Positions 27,724 through 36,352 of a stretch of DNA of 41,506 nt are shown piece after piece. Position 1 is the first letter of the stretch. Each line of letters opens with the position of its first letter. The translations under genes were made by a program, and so were the position numbers. The DNA comes from SAR116 cluster bacterium. GTDB taxonomy: Bacteria > Pseudomonadota > Alphaproteobacteria > Puniceispirillales > Puniceispirillaceae. Location of the stretch: NCBI GenBank assembly GCA_002722385.1, contig PBLR01000027.1:1-41506 (forward strand), in the 5' to 3' direction. Under the pieces are notes generated by a model. That model saw only the letters and a list, made by a program, of their open reading frames with translations. It was not told the origin of the DNA and searched no databases.

Positions 27724-28725
27724 TCAGCCCCGCCGACGACGACGGCGCCGCCCGGCTTGCTCAGACGAAGGTTTTTCCGGCACATTACGCCACGCCTCAC
27801 CCAGTTTTGCAGCCACATCATTACGTGTGGCCGGACCAGGTGGTGTGGTCTGAAGCGCCTGGGCCATCGCCCTGACATGCTCTGGGCTGGTCCCACAGCA
27901 GCCGCCGATGATTTTCACACCGGAATCCCGGGCCAGAACCGCGTAATCTGCCATCAGTTCTGGTGTGCCGTGATAATGAATTTCGCCGTCAACATAGGCC
28001 GGAATGCCGCAATTACCCTTTGCGATCATCGGCAACCGGGCATCATGTTCAACAAATCCATGAACAGAATCCAACAGCTCAGCCGGGCCGATCCCGCAAT
28101 TCGCGCCAAATGCATCAATATTGAGGCCCGCCGCAACATCAGCATAGGCCGCCGGGGTGATGCCCATCATGGTCCGGCCTGCGGTATCAAATGTCATGGT
28201 TGCGGCAACAGGCAAATCTGTATGACGCGCGCCCCGCACCGCCGCTTCAATTTCTTCCACAGACGACATGGTTTCTATCCACAGCAAATCAGCCCCGCCA
28301 TCCGCCAGCGCGATCGCCTGTTCAGCAAAGGCCTGTTCAGCCTCGTCAGGCCGCAGCGCGCCAAGCGGTTCAAACAGCTCTCCTGTCGGGCCCATTGAGC
28401 CAGCCACCAGAACCGGCCTGTCTGCTGAATCAGCAACCGAACGGGCAAGACGGGCAGCCGCCTCATTCAGCTCTGCCACACGCGTTTCGGCCTGATGCAG
28501 CTTGAGCCGGTGCGCGGTCCCGCCAAAAGAATTGGTCAGGATAATGTCTGCACCCGCCTGCACAAATTCTGTGTGCAAACTGGTCACCCGTTCAGGATAT
28601 TCCTGATTCCATAATTCCGGCGGATACCCCGTTTCAAGTCCGGCCCGGAACAGGTTTGTACCGGTGGCCCCATCCGCCAGTAGCCAGTCGCGTGAAGCGC
28701 ATAAGTCAGCGAATGAACTTTTCAT
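27724..28725 (-). CDS. bmt: Homocysteine S-methyltransferase family protein (betaine/BHMT-like)
   Basis: A 333-residue zinc-dependent homocysteine methyltransferase. The start DGATGTNLFRAG and the zinc ligands Cys210 (GANCGIG) and Cys276-Cys277 (GGCCGTS) are in place. The short single-domain form fits the betaine-homocysteine methyltransferase-like proteins of Alphaproteobacteria; other methyl donors are possible, so the symbol is tentative. The C-terminus ends in seven consecutive arginines and a glycine, an unusual basic tail of coding sequence with mixed Arg codons. It starts 3 bases after the DUF1289 stop, so they form an operon. Confidence 0.85.
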   Translation of the reverse strand: MKSSFADLCASRDWLLADGATGTNLFRAGLETGYPPELWNQEYPERVTSLHTEFVQAGADIILTNSFGGTAHRLKLHQAETRVAELNEAAARLARSVADSADRPVLVAGSMGPTGELFEPLGALRPDEAEQAFAEQAIALADGGADLLWIETMSSVEEIEAAVRGARHTDLPVAATMTFDTAGRTMMGITPAAYADVAAGLNIDAFGANCGIGPAELLDSVHGFVEHDARLPMIAKGNCGIPAYVDGEIHYHGTPELMADYAVLARDSGVKIIGGCCGTSPEHVRAMAQALQTTPPGPATRNDVAAKLGEAWRNVPEKPSSEQAGRRRRRRRG

Positions 28726-28728
28726 ATC

Positions 28729-28947
28729 TCACCCCTGTTGGCGGCGGCGTTTGCTTGATCGGGCCTGAATGCCTGTCTTCTCGGCCCGGCGTTGTTTCAG
28801 CTGTTGCAGCAGAAGCTGTTGTTCATCAGCTGTCATCGCCGGCCATCTGGCAATTTCCTGCCGGGTCCGGTAACAGCCCATGCAATTCTGGCTGACCGGA
28901 TCAATCTGGCAGATGCTGATACAAGGCGAAGGCAGTTTCATGGTCAT
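28729..28947 (-). CDS. DUF1289 family small cysteine protein
   Basis: A 72-residue DUF1289 protein. The family pattern is clear: CISICQID, then C-x2-C in NCMGCYRTRQEIARW, giving four cysteines that could bind a metal or Fe-S cluster. The C-terminus is basic (SSKRRRQQG). No function is established. Two ATG starts are possible: 28947 (AGGA 4 bases upstream) and 28941 (10 bases). It precedes the homocysteine methyltransferase gene by 3 bases. Confidence 0.88.
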   Translation of the reverse strand: MTMKLPSPCISICQIDPVSQNCMGCYRTRQEIARWPAMTADEQQLLLQQLKQRRAEKTGIQARSSKRRRQQG

Positions 28948-28969
28948 AGCGTCCTGAGCGTCTTCTGCG

Positions 28970-28989
28970 CTGGCCTGCGGTCAGGCCAG
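28970..28989. repeat. Perfect hairpin between the DJ-1-like gene and DUF1289
   Basis: An 8-bp perfect inverted repeat (CTGGCCTG/CAGGCCAG) with a 4-base loop lies in the 57-base gap on the minus-strand run. It has no T-run. It could attenuate read-through or stabilise the 3' end of the upstream message. Confidence 0.4.
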
Positions 28990-29004
28990 AATGCCTGCGC
29001 TGTT

Positions 29005-29529
29005 TTAAGCGGCTGCGCTGTCGTCACTGTTATCTGAAAGACAGGTGGATACAAATTCTCTGGTGATGGTTGACATGGCTGTACCAGCCGCCGCCCACAA
29101 CAGACGGTTATGCCGCCCGGTCTCGCCTTGTGACTGCAGCGCATCTGACTGGATTGAGCTGTCAATCTCACTGATAAGCTTCAGCGCGTCTGCCTGGACC
29201 AGGACAGGCATATCTTCTCTCAGGAAAGCCCTGATGATGCGCGATGCATGTAATTCTTCAGCCAGAACAGATAAATGATCTTCACCAAACGGGATGATAA
29301 GCCCGTCATAATCAACCGCCAGCGTTTCCGACAGAAGCGCGTCAACCGGATAAGACATGCCCAGCTGTGTGCCGGTCCGCCCATGGACCAGACCTGCAAC
29401 TGGCGAAATCACCTTCAGTTGTGCATTTTGGCCCATCAGCATTTTCTGGATTTCGATGAAATTCTGTTCATCAAATCCTGTGGCGACCATGATTGCAATT
29501 TTCTGACCTGAAAGTGTTGTCTTCGTCAT
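29005..29529 (-). CDS. DJ-1/PfpI-fold protein, catalase C-terminal-domain-like
   Basis: A 174-residue protein with the class I glutamine amidotransferase-like fold of the DJ-1/PfpI group. The start KIAIMVATGFDEQNF, the middle VISPVAGLVHGRTG and DYDGLIIPFGEDHL match the free-standing relatives of the C-terminal domain of large catalases. At the nucleophile elbow, where DJ-1/PfpI enzymes have A-x-C-H/G, this protein has VQADALKL, so the catalytic cysteine is absent; the only Cys is near the C-terminus. A C-terminal extension of about 45 residues follows. The ATG at 29529 has GGAG nine bases upstream; in-frame ATGs at 29562 and 29673 are less likely. Chaperone or binding roles are possible, but none is shown. 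Confidence 0.8.
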   Translation of the reverse strand: MTKTTLSGQKIAIMVATGFDEQNFIEIQKMLMGQNAQLKVISPVAGLVHGRTGTQLGMSYPVDALLSETLAVDYDGLIIPFGEDHLSVLAEELHASRIIRAFLREDMPVLVQADALKLISEIDSSIQSDALQSQGETGRHNRLLWAAAGTAMSTITREFVSTCLSDNSDDSAAA

Positions 29530-29846
29530 TAATGTCACTCCGTTTGTGGTTATATTCAGCATATGGTTATGCCCGCCCTGATTGTGAAGGGCTTTTGTGC
29601 TGGCTGTGCCCGTGCCTGTGACAGAGCCTTTGGGTATCTCGCGATTCGGATAGGAACAGCGCCTCTTCAACAAAGCAAACGCCGCGGTTGGTAAAGAAAT
29701 CGGGAGAATGGCCAGAACAGCACAAGTACTATCGTACTGACCATTTTGATGCCCTTCATACAGACACCGACATAAAATTTCAACCGTTTTGTGTAATTTA
29801 GTTGTGACGCCGGCTGTTTTATCACACCGCAGCCGCCAAGTTCAGA
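29530..29846 (-). other. Long upstream gap of the DJ-1-like gene
   Basis: A 317-base gap with no convincing gene. It holds a possible minus-strand promoter: TTGAAA at 29778-29783 and TATGAA at 29755-29760, 17 bases apart, which would give a leader of about 220 bases. A 30-codon ORF (29667-29759) with a hydrophobic segment MVSTIVLVLFWPF starts at the -10 region, so it could not be translated from that promoter and is probably chance. A short inverted repeat, AGTAC-TATC-GTACT, lies inside it. Confidence 0.35.
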
Positions 29847-29922
29847 TGGAGCGGGCGACGGGTCTCGAACCCGCGACCTCAAGCTTGGGAAGCTTGCGCT
29901 CTACCAACTGAGCTACACCCGC
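29847..29922 (-). tRNA. tRNA-Gly, anticodon CCC
   Basis: A 76-base tRNA with CCA encoded. The acceptor arms GCGGGTG and CGCCCGC pair with one wobble, the D-arm is GCTCAGTTGGTAGAGC, the anticodon stem-loop is CAAGC-TTCCCAA-GCTTG giving anticodon CCC, and the T-arm is GCGGGTTCGAGACCCGT. It reads GGG codons of glycine. Confidence 0.97.
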
Positions 29923-29935
29923 ACCAGACCTGTTA

Positions 29936-29965
29936 TGGGTATCTGTCTTCGCCCCCTTTTGTCAA
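29936..29965 (-). promoter_or_regulatory. Promoter of tRNA-Gly
   Basis: A consensus -35, TTGACA (29960-29965 on the minus strand), is followed after 18 bases by a weak -10, TACCCA (29936-29941). The predicted start lies a few bases before the mature tRNA 5' end. An alternative -10, GATACC, has 16-base spacing. Confidence 0.5.
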
Positions 29966-30189
29966 TAGCCAGACCCTATGCTGAAGAGAAGAGCCCCCTT
30001 GCTTTCAGGTTTACCTGTAGCGGCTTTTCGCCTAAGCTCTGGCGCGCGGTGACGATTCTGCCTGATCTTCAGAACAGGAATCAGCGTATAGGAAAAAGGG
30101 AACAGCCCGAATAAGGGCTGAAGAGAGTGACATTATGACCGGCTCGTCGATGTTGCCATATCAGATTTATTTAAGATCGGACTATAGTC
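29966..30189 (+). promoter_or_regulatory. folE upstream region with hairpins and a possible uORF
   Basis: The gap before folE has several local stems: CAGGT/ACCTG around 30006-30017, and CAGCCC/GGGCTG at 30103-30108 and 30115-30120. A 22-codon ORF (30135-30203, [20 protein letters not shown] start) has AGAGAG seven bases before its ATG and runs 14 bases into folE in another frame. GCTGAAGAGA occurs twice, at 29980 and 30117. A structured folate riboswitch is conceivable here, but I could not match the known THF-II motif. Confidence 0.3.
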
Positions 30190-30816
30190 ATGACACCATA
30201 TGACAGCACCAACCCAGATACCGAAACGACCTCTTTACGTGACGATAACAAGCCCAGCCGTGCTGAAGCTGAGCAGGCAGTAGATGTTCTGCTGCGCTGG
30301 GCAGGTGATGATCCGTCCCGTGAAGGGCTGGTCGACACGCCGGCACGTGTGGTGCGGGCCTATGAGGAATTTTTCTCTGGTTATGCAGATGATCCTGAAG
30401 AGATGCTGGCCCGGACCTTTGAGGAGGTTGAAGGCTATGATGATATGGTGATGTTGCGCGGGATTGATCTGCAGTCACATTGCGAGCATCACATGGTCCC
30501 TATTTTGGGTCAGGCCCATATTGCCTATCTGCCGGACAGGCGGGTGGTCGGTATTTCCAAACTGGCCCGCGTGCTGGACAGTTTCGGCCGGCGTCTGCAG
30601 ACCCAGGAAACCATGACAGCCCAGGTCGCGAGTGCGATTCAGAACGCCCTGAAACCAAAAGGGGTGGCCATTTTGGTTGATGCCCAACACCAGTGCATGA
30701 CCACCAGAGGTGTGAAAAAGCAGGGTGTATCAATGATCACAACCCGCTTCACAGGTGTATTTCAGACAGATACTGACCTGCGTGAGCGGTTTTACCAGCA
30801 GATCAAACTTGGCTAG
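30190..30816 (+). CDS. folE: GTP cyclohydrolase I
   Basis: A 208-residue GTP cyclohydrolase I, which makes 7,8-dihydroneopterin triphosphate for folate (and possibly queuosine) synthesis. The zinc ligands are Cys98 and His101 in SHCEHHMVP and Cys169 in [11 protein letters not shown]. The substrate region [21 protein letters not shown] is intact. This is the only frame-open ATG start; an in-frame stop lies six codons upstream. The Shine-Dalgarno is weak, and a short ORF overlaps the start. Confidence 0.98.
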   Translation: MTPYDSTNPDTETTSLRDDNKPSRAEAEQAVDVLLRWAGDDPSREGLVDTPARVVRAYEEFFSGYADDPEEMLARTFEEVEGYDDMVMLRGIDLQSHCEHHMVPILGQAHIAYLPDRRVVGISKLARVLDSFGRRLQTQETMTAQVASAIQNALKPKGVAILVDAQHQCMTTRGVKKQGVSMITTRFTGVFQTDTDLRERFYQQIKLG

Positions 30817-30924
30817 TTTGGCTGGACATCTCCCCTAAAACACGCCTATAACCTCAAACACACCCGCACAAAACAGGCTGGCCCGGCCAGGCTGAACGGA
30901 TGAGGATGAGGCGAGACAAGGCTG

Positions 30925-32370
30925 ATGCACGCTGCACCTGTTCTCAAAATATTGGGCCTTTTATTGTCCATTCTGGCTGTGTCGATGCTGATCCCCATGA
31001 GCTTTGATCTGGCCAACGGCAATGCAGACTGGCAGGCTTTTGCCGCAGCAGCCCTGTTTTCCGGCTTTATCGGCATATGTTTATGGCTGGCCAATGGCCG
31101 CATTAAAGGTACAGATCTCGGCCTGAAGGAAGCCTTTCTGCTGACCAATGGCGCCTGGGTCCTGATCGGGCTGTTTGGGGCCTTACCGTTTTATTTTTCC
31201 ACTTTAAATCTGTCTGTGGTGGATGCGGTTTTTGAATCCACATCTGGCATCACCACCACCGGATCAACCATTCTGAGCGATATTGAACAGGCATCATCAG
31301 GTCTTTTGATCTGGCGGGCGTTGCTGCAATGGCTGGGTGGTGTCGGCATCATTGTGATGGCGATGGCGGTCCTGCCGATGCTGTCTGTTGGCGGGATGCA
31401 GCTGTTCAAGACAGAATCTTTTGAAACCGCTGATAAGGTGATCCCGAGAGCAACACAGCTGGCAGGCGGCATTTTTGCGGTTTACACCGGGCTGACCATT
31501 TTATGGACAGCGATGCTGGCCGGGGCAGGTATGCCGTCTTTTGATGCGCTGGCCCATGCGATGACAACTCTGGCGACAGGCGGCTATTCAACAAAAACCT
31601 CATCTATCGGCGCATTTGACTCGCATCTGATTGAGCTGATTGTGATCGGCGGGATGATTGTAGGCAGCCTGCCTTTTGTGCATTATCTGGCGCTGACCCG
31701 CGGCGGCTGGCGGGGCCTGATTAAAGACCCGCAGGTCAGATGGTTTGCAGTGCTGATGGCGGCGGTGATTTTGCTGATCACTTTTGATCTGAACCGAGAC
31801 GGACATAGCTGGGCAGAAGCCTTGCGGCTGTCATCGTTTAATGCGGTGTCGGTGATGACCGGTACCGGCTATGGCACAGCTGATTTTGCCTTATGGGGCG
31901 GGTCATCCACAACTCTGCTTCTGATCTGCATGTTTATTGGCGGTTGTGCCGGGTCGACCACCTGCGGCATCAAAATGTTCAGGCTTCAGGTCCTAGCAGC
32001 AAATATCAAAGTCCAGCTGGCGCGGCTGTTGCGCCCGCATGCAGTCGTGCTGGCCTATTATAACAAACGGCCTGTTCCGGAACCGGTTCTGGACGCGGTT
32101 ATGGGCTTTTTCTACTTATATATTCTTTGTTTTGTCGCGCTGACAATGATTCTGGGGCTGTTCGGTCTTGATTTCCAGACCGCGCTGTCCGGGGCGGCCA
32201 CCTCAATTTCAAATGTCGGCCCAGGGCTGGGTGATGTGATCGGGCCAGCAGGCGATTTCAGCAGCCTGCCTGCCGGAGCAAAATGGGCCATGTGTGTGGG
32301 CATGCTGCTGGGCCGGCTAGAGCTGTTCACCGTTCTGGTGATGCTCAGCCCGCGGTTCTGGCACGCTTAA
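30925..32370 (+). CDS. trkH: TrkH/KtrB-family potassium transporter
   Basis: A 481-residue integral membrane K+ uptake subunit. Four pore-loop repeats with the selectivity-filter glycines are visible: STSGITTTGS, TTLATGGYS, MTGTGYG and SISNVGPGLG. Two-helix M1-P-M2 units surround each. Such channels need a cytoplasmic TrkA/KtrA regulatory ring; no such gene is in the window. It ends 13 bases from the convergent lipoprotein gene. The in-frame ATG at 30925 gives the full first helix. Confidence 0.94.
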   Translation: MHAAPVLKILGLLLSILAVSMLIPMSFDLANGNADWQAFAAAALFSGFIGICLWLANGRIKGTDLGLKEAFLLTNGAWVLIGLFGALPFYFSTLNLSVVDAVFESTSGITTTGSTILSDIEQASSGLLIWRALLQWLGGVGIIVMAMAVLPMLSVGGMQLFKTESFETADKVIPRATQLAGGIFAVYTGLTILWTAMLAGAGMPSFDALAHAMTTLATGGYSTKTSSIGAFDSHLIELIVIGGMIVGSLPFVHYLALTRGGWRGLIKDPQVRWFAVLMAAVILLITFDLNRDGHSWAEALRLSSFNAVSVMTGTGYGTADFALWGGSSTTLLLICMFIGGCAGSTTCGIKMFRLQVLAANIKVQLARLLRPHAVVLAYYNKRPVPEPVLDAVMGFFYLYILCFVALTMILGLFGLDFQTALSGAATSISNVGPGLGDVIGPAGDFSSLPAGAKWAMCVGMLLGRLELFTVLVMLSPRFWHA

Positions 32371-32383
32371 GGCTGGTCACGCG

Positions 32384-32986
32384 TTACGGACGAATGATTC
32401 CATCAATGGTGCGGACCTTGCGGCGGGCTTCGGCGTCAAGCAGCCCAATCACCTCAATCATCGCGCCTCTGATCGCCACATCACGGGCATTAGGGGTTGA
32501 GGATTCGCTGACTGTACGGGTGGTTGTTGCGTCAACATCAACAATCCCCTGTTTGCCGCCAACAGGCTGTATCCACATCAATTTCGCCTTGATATCAACC
32601 CGGACCTTGGTGTCCTGCTGATCAGAAAACACATCAAGCAATGCTGTGCTTTGCGGCAGGTCAGTAACCTTTACACTGGCCTGTCGGATATCCAGCACAA
32701 CTTCACCCGATCCGCCGATAGGCACCAGTACATATTCGGCCCAATCCACCACCATGTCTGACAGATTCGGCATCAGCGTGTGTTCAATATAAGGCGGCGC
32801 TAGAGGCATCTGCCAGTTTTCAATGATTTCTAGCTTACGCGCATCCACACGAAGCGAGCTGTAACCCGCCGGATCATATTGCGGCGGCGTGGCCGGAGGG
32901 GCAGAAGCACACCCTGTGAGCATAAAAAAACCGCTGGCAAACAGCACAGCAGCAGCGCATTTGGACATTAAAAGGCGTTTCATCAT
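32384..32986 (-). CDS. Putative lipoprotein of unknown function
   Basis: A 200-residue lipoprotein. The signal peptide ends in the lipobox LTGC with Cys26 as the lipidation site, and residues after it (ASAPPATPP) do not have Asp at +2, so outer-membrane sorting is likely. The rest is a mixed alpha/beta domain I do not recognise, with conserved-looking stretches ENWQMPLAPPYIEHTLMP and VDVDATTTRTVSES. GAGGTG lies seven bases before the ATG at 32986. It is downstream of hslO on the same strand after a 128-base gap. Confidence 0.85.
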   Translation of the reverse strand: MMKRLLMSKCAAAVLFASGFFMLTGCASAPPATPPQYDPAGYSSLRVDARKLEIIENWQMPLAPPYIEHTLMPNLSDMVVDWAEYVLVPIGGSGEVVLDIRQASVKVTDLPQSTALLDVFSDQQDTKVRVDIKAKLMWIQPVGGKQGIVDVDATTTRTVSESSTPNARDVAIRGAMIEVIGLLDAEARRKVRTIDGIIRP

Positions 32987-33114
32987 TCCCGTTCACCTCA
33001 GGCGGTTATGCCAATGATGACCCTCATGATAACGAAGCCAGAAGAAAATTGAAGCAAAAAGTCATCTGTACAGGTCTGAGCAGGCCAGAGCAGAGTAAGT
33101 GTTTGCTCACTCTG

Positions 33115-34074
33115 TTACGAGAAATCGTTATGGTGATAGCTGCGGGTGGTTTTGCAGAATTCACAATTGACCACCAGACAGCCGCTCTCATCGCTCATAT
33201 CCACGCGCTGGTCAGGGGATAAAGACTGCAGCATATTTTCAACTTTTTCTGCTGAACAGCGGCATTCATCAGACATCGGCCGAGAAGGTTGCAGATGAAG
33301 GCCAATTGCGTGAAAGAGCCGGTAAAGCAGCTGATCAGGCGGCAGAGACGGGTCAAGCAGTTCGTCTTTTTTGACTGACGACATCAGCACCATCGCGGTG
33401 TGCCATTCTTCTTCCATAGAACTGTCGACCTGTTTCAGGCCTTCGCCCCCCTCTTCGGCAATCTGCTGCAGAAACAGCGCCGCGCCCTGCCAGCCTGCCT
33501 GCGTCTTGCGGGCGGCTGTGATCACATGTGAGGCCAGCTGTTCAGAATTTTTAAACCAGGCCACCGCACAATCACCCATATGCGGGCCTTCAAGTTCAAC
33601 AATCCCCTGATAGCGATGACCGACATCCCCGTTTGCGGCGGCCTGATCCACAGTAAAGGCGACATAACCTGACCCCATGAGCCGCGGCAGAACAGCTGGT
33701 CCGGTCGGCAGAAACTGTTCAGCCAGCTGATCATCAAATGCTGCATAAGACCTGATCTGGCCTTGAGAGGTCACATCCGCAAACAAGGTTTTGACCGCCC
33801 CGTCCCCTTTGGCCTGCACAGTAAACACGCCGTCAAATTTCAGCGTGGTCGACAAACAAGCCGCCAGCCCCATTGTTTCAGCACAAAGTTCACTGACAGA
33901 ATCTGGATAGTCATGACGGCCCAGGATCGTGCGGGCCGGATCAAACAGGCGGGCCAGCCGGCCTCTGATCAGCGGGGTGGATATCTCTTCATCCTCACCT
34001 GTCAGATAAAACGGGGTGACGCAACTGGCACCAGCAAGCTGGCCTGCGTCTGTCGGAAAGGAAGAAACTGTCAT
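33115..34074 (-). CDS. hslO: Redox-regulated chaperone Hsp33
   Basis: A 319-residue Hsp33 that holds unfolded proteins during oxidative stress. The C-terminal zinc switch has C-x-C (DECRCSAEKVENML) and C-x2-C (NCEFCKTTRSYH), about 30 residues apart, which form disulfides on activation. The N-terminal domain includes GDGAVKTLFADVT-type segments of the family. It lies 34 bases downstream of argF on the same strand, suggesting cotranscription, an order often seen in Alphaproteobacteria (argD-argF-hslO). Confidence 0.96.
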   Translation of the reverse strand: MTVSSFPTDAGQLAGASCVTPFYLTGEDEEISTPLIRGRLARLFDPARTILGRHDYPDSVSELCAETMGLAACLSTTLKFDGVFTVQAKGDGAVKTLFADVTSQGQIRSYAAFDDQLAEQFLPTGPAVLPRLMGSGYVAFTVDQAAANGDVGHRYQGIVELEGPHMGDCAVAWFKNSEQLASHVITAARKTQAGWQGAALFLQQIAEEGGEGLKQVDSSMEEEWHTAMVLMSSVKKDELLDPSLPPDQLLYRLFHAIGLHLQPSRPMSDECRCSAEKVENMLQSLSPDQRVDMSDESGCLVVNCEFCKTTRSYHHNDFS

Positions 34075-34108
34075 GAATTTAGGCCTGACTTATAAACCAG
34101 AAATGCTG

Positions 34109-35008
34109 TCAAAAATTATCATTCAGAATATGCGCCATAACCGCTTTTTGCGCATGCAGACGGTTTTCAGCTTCATCAAAGACAGCTGATTGCGGCCCGT
34201 CAATTACCCCTGCGGTGACTTCCTGACCACGCACCGCGGGCAGACAATGCAGAAACATCGCATCTGGCTGGGCCAGCTGCAGCAAGGATTCTGTCACCTG
34301 GAAGGGCTGCATATCCTTCAGGCGGGTGCCTTCATCATCTCCCATTGATATCCAGACATCTGTGACCAGAACGCTGGCGCCGCGGGCGGCCTCTTCTGCA
34401 TCCTGAGTGATGATGATATTCGCGCCCTTCTCTCTGGCCCAGGCGATCAGGCCGGCAGGCGGGCGATAGGCTTCCGGCCCGGCAAGGCGCAGCTCAAACC
34501 CGAACAGGGCTGCTGCCTCAATCCAGCTATTTGCCACATTATTCCCATCACCGAACCAGACCACAATTTCATCTTCAAGCTGGCCATGCTGTTCAATAAT
34601 GGTCTGCAGATCAGCCATAATCTGACACGGATGAGACAGGTTGGTCAGCCCGTTTATGACAGGAACAGTCGCATTTTCGGCCAGTTCAGTCACCGTTTCA
34701 TGACGCAAAGCCCGGATCATAATCCCGTCTAAGTAACGTGACAGAACTTTAGCTGTATCTGCCACCGTCTCACCCCGGCCCAATTGCAGATCGCTGGCGG
34801 CAAGCACAACAGGAACGCCGCCCAGTTGCGAGATACCCACTTCAAACGAAACCCGTGTCCGGGTAGATGGTTTTTCAAAAATCATGCCGATATGACGGCC
34901 AGATAAAGGCGTGCCGGTATAGGCGCCAGACTTCATGTCACGGGCCGTCTCCAGCATGGCTGTCAGCCTGTCTTTATCGAAATCTTTGATATCCAGAAAA
35001 TGCCGCAT
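34109..35008 (-). CDS. argF: Ornithine carbamoyltransferase
   Basis: A 299-residue OTCase that joins ornithine and carbamoyl phosphate to give citrulline. The carbamoyl-phosphate loop EKPSTRTRVSFE and the ornithine/catalytic HCLPAVRG are intact. The start at 35008 (MRHFLDIKDFDKDRL) matches the family N-terminus; a longer in-frame ATG at 35110 lies inside argD. It lies 34 bases after the argD stop, so the two form an operon with hslO. Confidence 0.98.
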   Translation of the reverse strand: MRHFLDIKDFDKDRLTAMLETARDMKSGAYTGTPLSGRHIGMIFEKPSTRTRVSFEVGISQLGGVPVVLAASDLQLGRGETVADTAKVLSRYLDGIMIRALRHETVTELAENATVPVINGLTNLSHPCQIMADLQTIIEQHGQLEDEIVVWFGDGNNVANSWIEAAALFGFELRLAGPEAYRPPAGLIAWAREKGANIIITQDAEEAARGASVLVTDVWISMGDDEGTRLKDMQPFQVTESLLQLAQPDAMFLHCLPAVRGQEVTAGVIDGPQSAVFDEAENRLHAQKAVMAHILNDNF

Positions 35009-35042
35009 CTCTATGGTATCCTGTAATGACAGATCGTCTGGT

Positions 35043-36245
35043 TCAGGCGGTTGTCTGTTCAGAAAAACAGCTGTCCAGCGCCGAACGGGCTGTCTCCAGC
35101 TCTGTTTCACTAATGGTCAGGGGCGGCAACAGCCGCAACACATTCTCAGCTGCCGGAACACATAACAGATGGCGCGCCCGCAATTGTGCTGTGATGTCAC
35201 CAACTGCCAAGGTTTCTGCCAGCCTGAGGCCGCGTAACAGCCCGCTGCCGCGCACCTCAACAATCTTGTCAGGATACGCCGCAGCCAGTTCCTGAAGATG
35301 GGTATTAAGCCTGTCTATACGTGCTCTGACTGTGTCCAGAAATCCGTCTTCTTCCAGACCGTCAAGAACCGCATTAGCCACCGCCATGGCCAGAGGGTTG
35401 CCGCCAAAGGTGGAACCGTGGCTGCCTGGCCCCATAGCCTCGCCAATATCGCTTCTGGCAATCACCGCCCCGACCGGAAAGCCGCCACCAAGCCCTTTTG
35501 CCAGAACCACAAGGTCTGGCTGAATATCGGTGGCCTGATACGCAAACAGATGGCCTGTCCGGCCCATACCGCTTTGTACCTCATCTGCAATAACCAGACA
35601 GCCATATTCATCAGCCGCGTCACGCACCCCCTGCAGATAGCCGTCAGGGGCGGCGTTGGCCCCGCCTTCACCTTGCACAGGCTCAACCATAATCGCTGCG
35701 ACCTCATCAGACAGCGCATCACGCAGGCTGTTCAGATTGCCAAACGGCACATGTTCAAACCCTTCTGGCATCGGCCCGAACCCGTCCCTGAACAGAGGTT
35801 TGTCTGTTGCGGCCAGCATCGCCAATGTACGGCCATGGAACGAGCCGCCTGCACAGATGATCTTATATCTATGTTCTCCTGACTGGCGGTTCTGAAACCG
35901 GCGCGCCATTTTCACGGCCGCTTCATTCGCTTCAGCCCCTGAATTACAGAAAAACACATGATCAAGCCCGGCATGCTGAGCCAGCCGTGCCGCCAGACGT
36001 TCTTGTTCGGGAATTCGATACAGATTAGAGGTATGCCACAGCCGGTCTGCCTGGCTATGCAACGCCTGGACCAGACGCGGGTGATTATGGCCAAACAGAT
36101 TGACCGCAATACCGGTTGCACAGTCAAGATAGGCTGTCTCATCAGCGGTATAGAGCCAGCTGCCCTTACCGCGCACAAAGCTGAGGTCTGCCCGGCCATA
36201 AGTCGGCATTACCGCTGTGTCGGAAAGAGAGCTTTGGTCTGCCAT
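35043..36245 (-). CDS. argD: Acetylornithine aminotransferase
   Basis: A 400-residue class III PLP-dependent aminotransferase that converts N-acetylglutamate semialdehyde to N-acetylornithine; some also act as succinyldiaminopimelate aminotransferase. The PLP lysine is in LAKGLGGGFPVGAV, and FCNSGAEANEAAVKMAR is the cofactor-phosphate loop. The start is set at the ATG at 36245, with GAGG nine bases upstream; the ATG at 36251 is only three bases from it. Confidence 0.96.
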   Translation of the reverse strand: MADQSSLSDTAVMPTYGRADLSFVRGKGSWLYTADETAYLDCATGIAVNLFGHNHPRLVQALHSQADRLWHTSNLYRIPEQERLAARLAQHAGLDHVFFCNSGAEANEAAVKMARRFQNRQSGEHRYKIICAGGSFHGRTLAMLAATDKPLFRDGFGPMPEGFEHVPFGNLNSLRDALSDEVAAIMVEPVQGEGGANAAPDGYLQGVRDAADEYGCLVIADEVQSGMGRTGHLFAYQATDIQPDLVVLAKGLGGGFPVGAVIARSDIGEAMGPGSHGSTFGGNPLAMAVANAVLDGLEEDGFLDTVRARIDRLNTHLQELAAAYPDKIVEVRGSGLLRGLRLAETLAVGDITAQLRARHLLCVPAAENVLRLLPPLTISETELETARSALDSCFSEQTTA

Positions 36246-36352
36246 GGTCATATGCCTCAGCGTTAATCAGAAGAAAGTCGCAAGCTATGGTACAAAACCT
36301 TGCTGCCTGTCAAGTTAATTCAGCTGTTTAGGGCACCGGCAAGGCGGTCTGA

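Noticed and set aside
27757..28398. 213-codon plus-strand ORF within the homocysteine methyltransferase gene
   Set aside because: Antisense to a gene with conserved zinc ligands; translation resembles no protein family.
28970..28989. Hairpin as a SAM or SAH riboswitch for the homocysteine methyltransferase operon
   Set aside because: A single perfect stem without the pseudoknot or conserved loops of those riboswitches.
29667..29882. 71-codon minus-strand ORF reaching into the tRNA-Gly gene
   Set aside because: It overlaps the mature tRNA; the internal 30-codon version coincides with a likely -10 element and has no ribosome binding site.
29966..30189. SRP RNA, 6S RNA or a THF-II riboswitch in the folE upstream gap
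   Set aside because: I could not match any core motif of these RNAs by eye; kept only as an unassigned structured region.
36298..36344. Imperfect hairpin between argD and dcd (CCTTGC/GCAAGG)
   Set aside because: Long loop and no T-run; too weak to call as a terminator.
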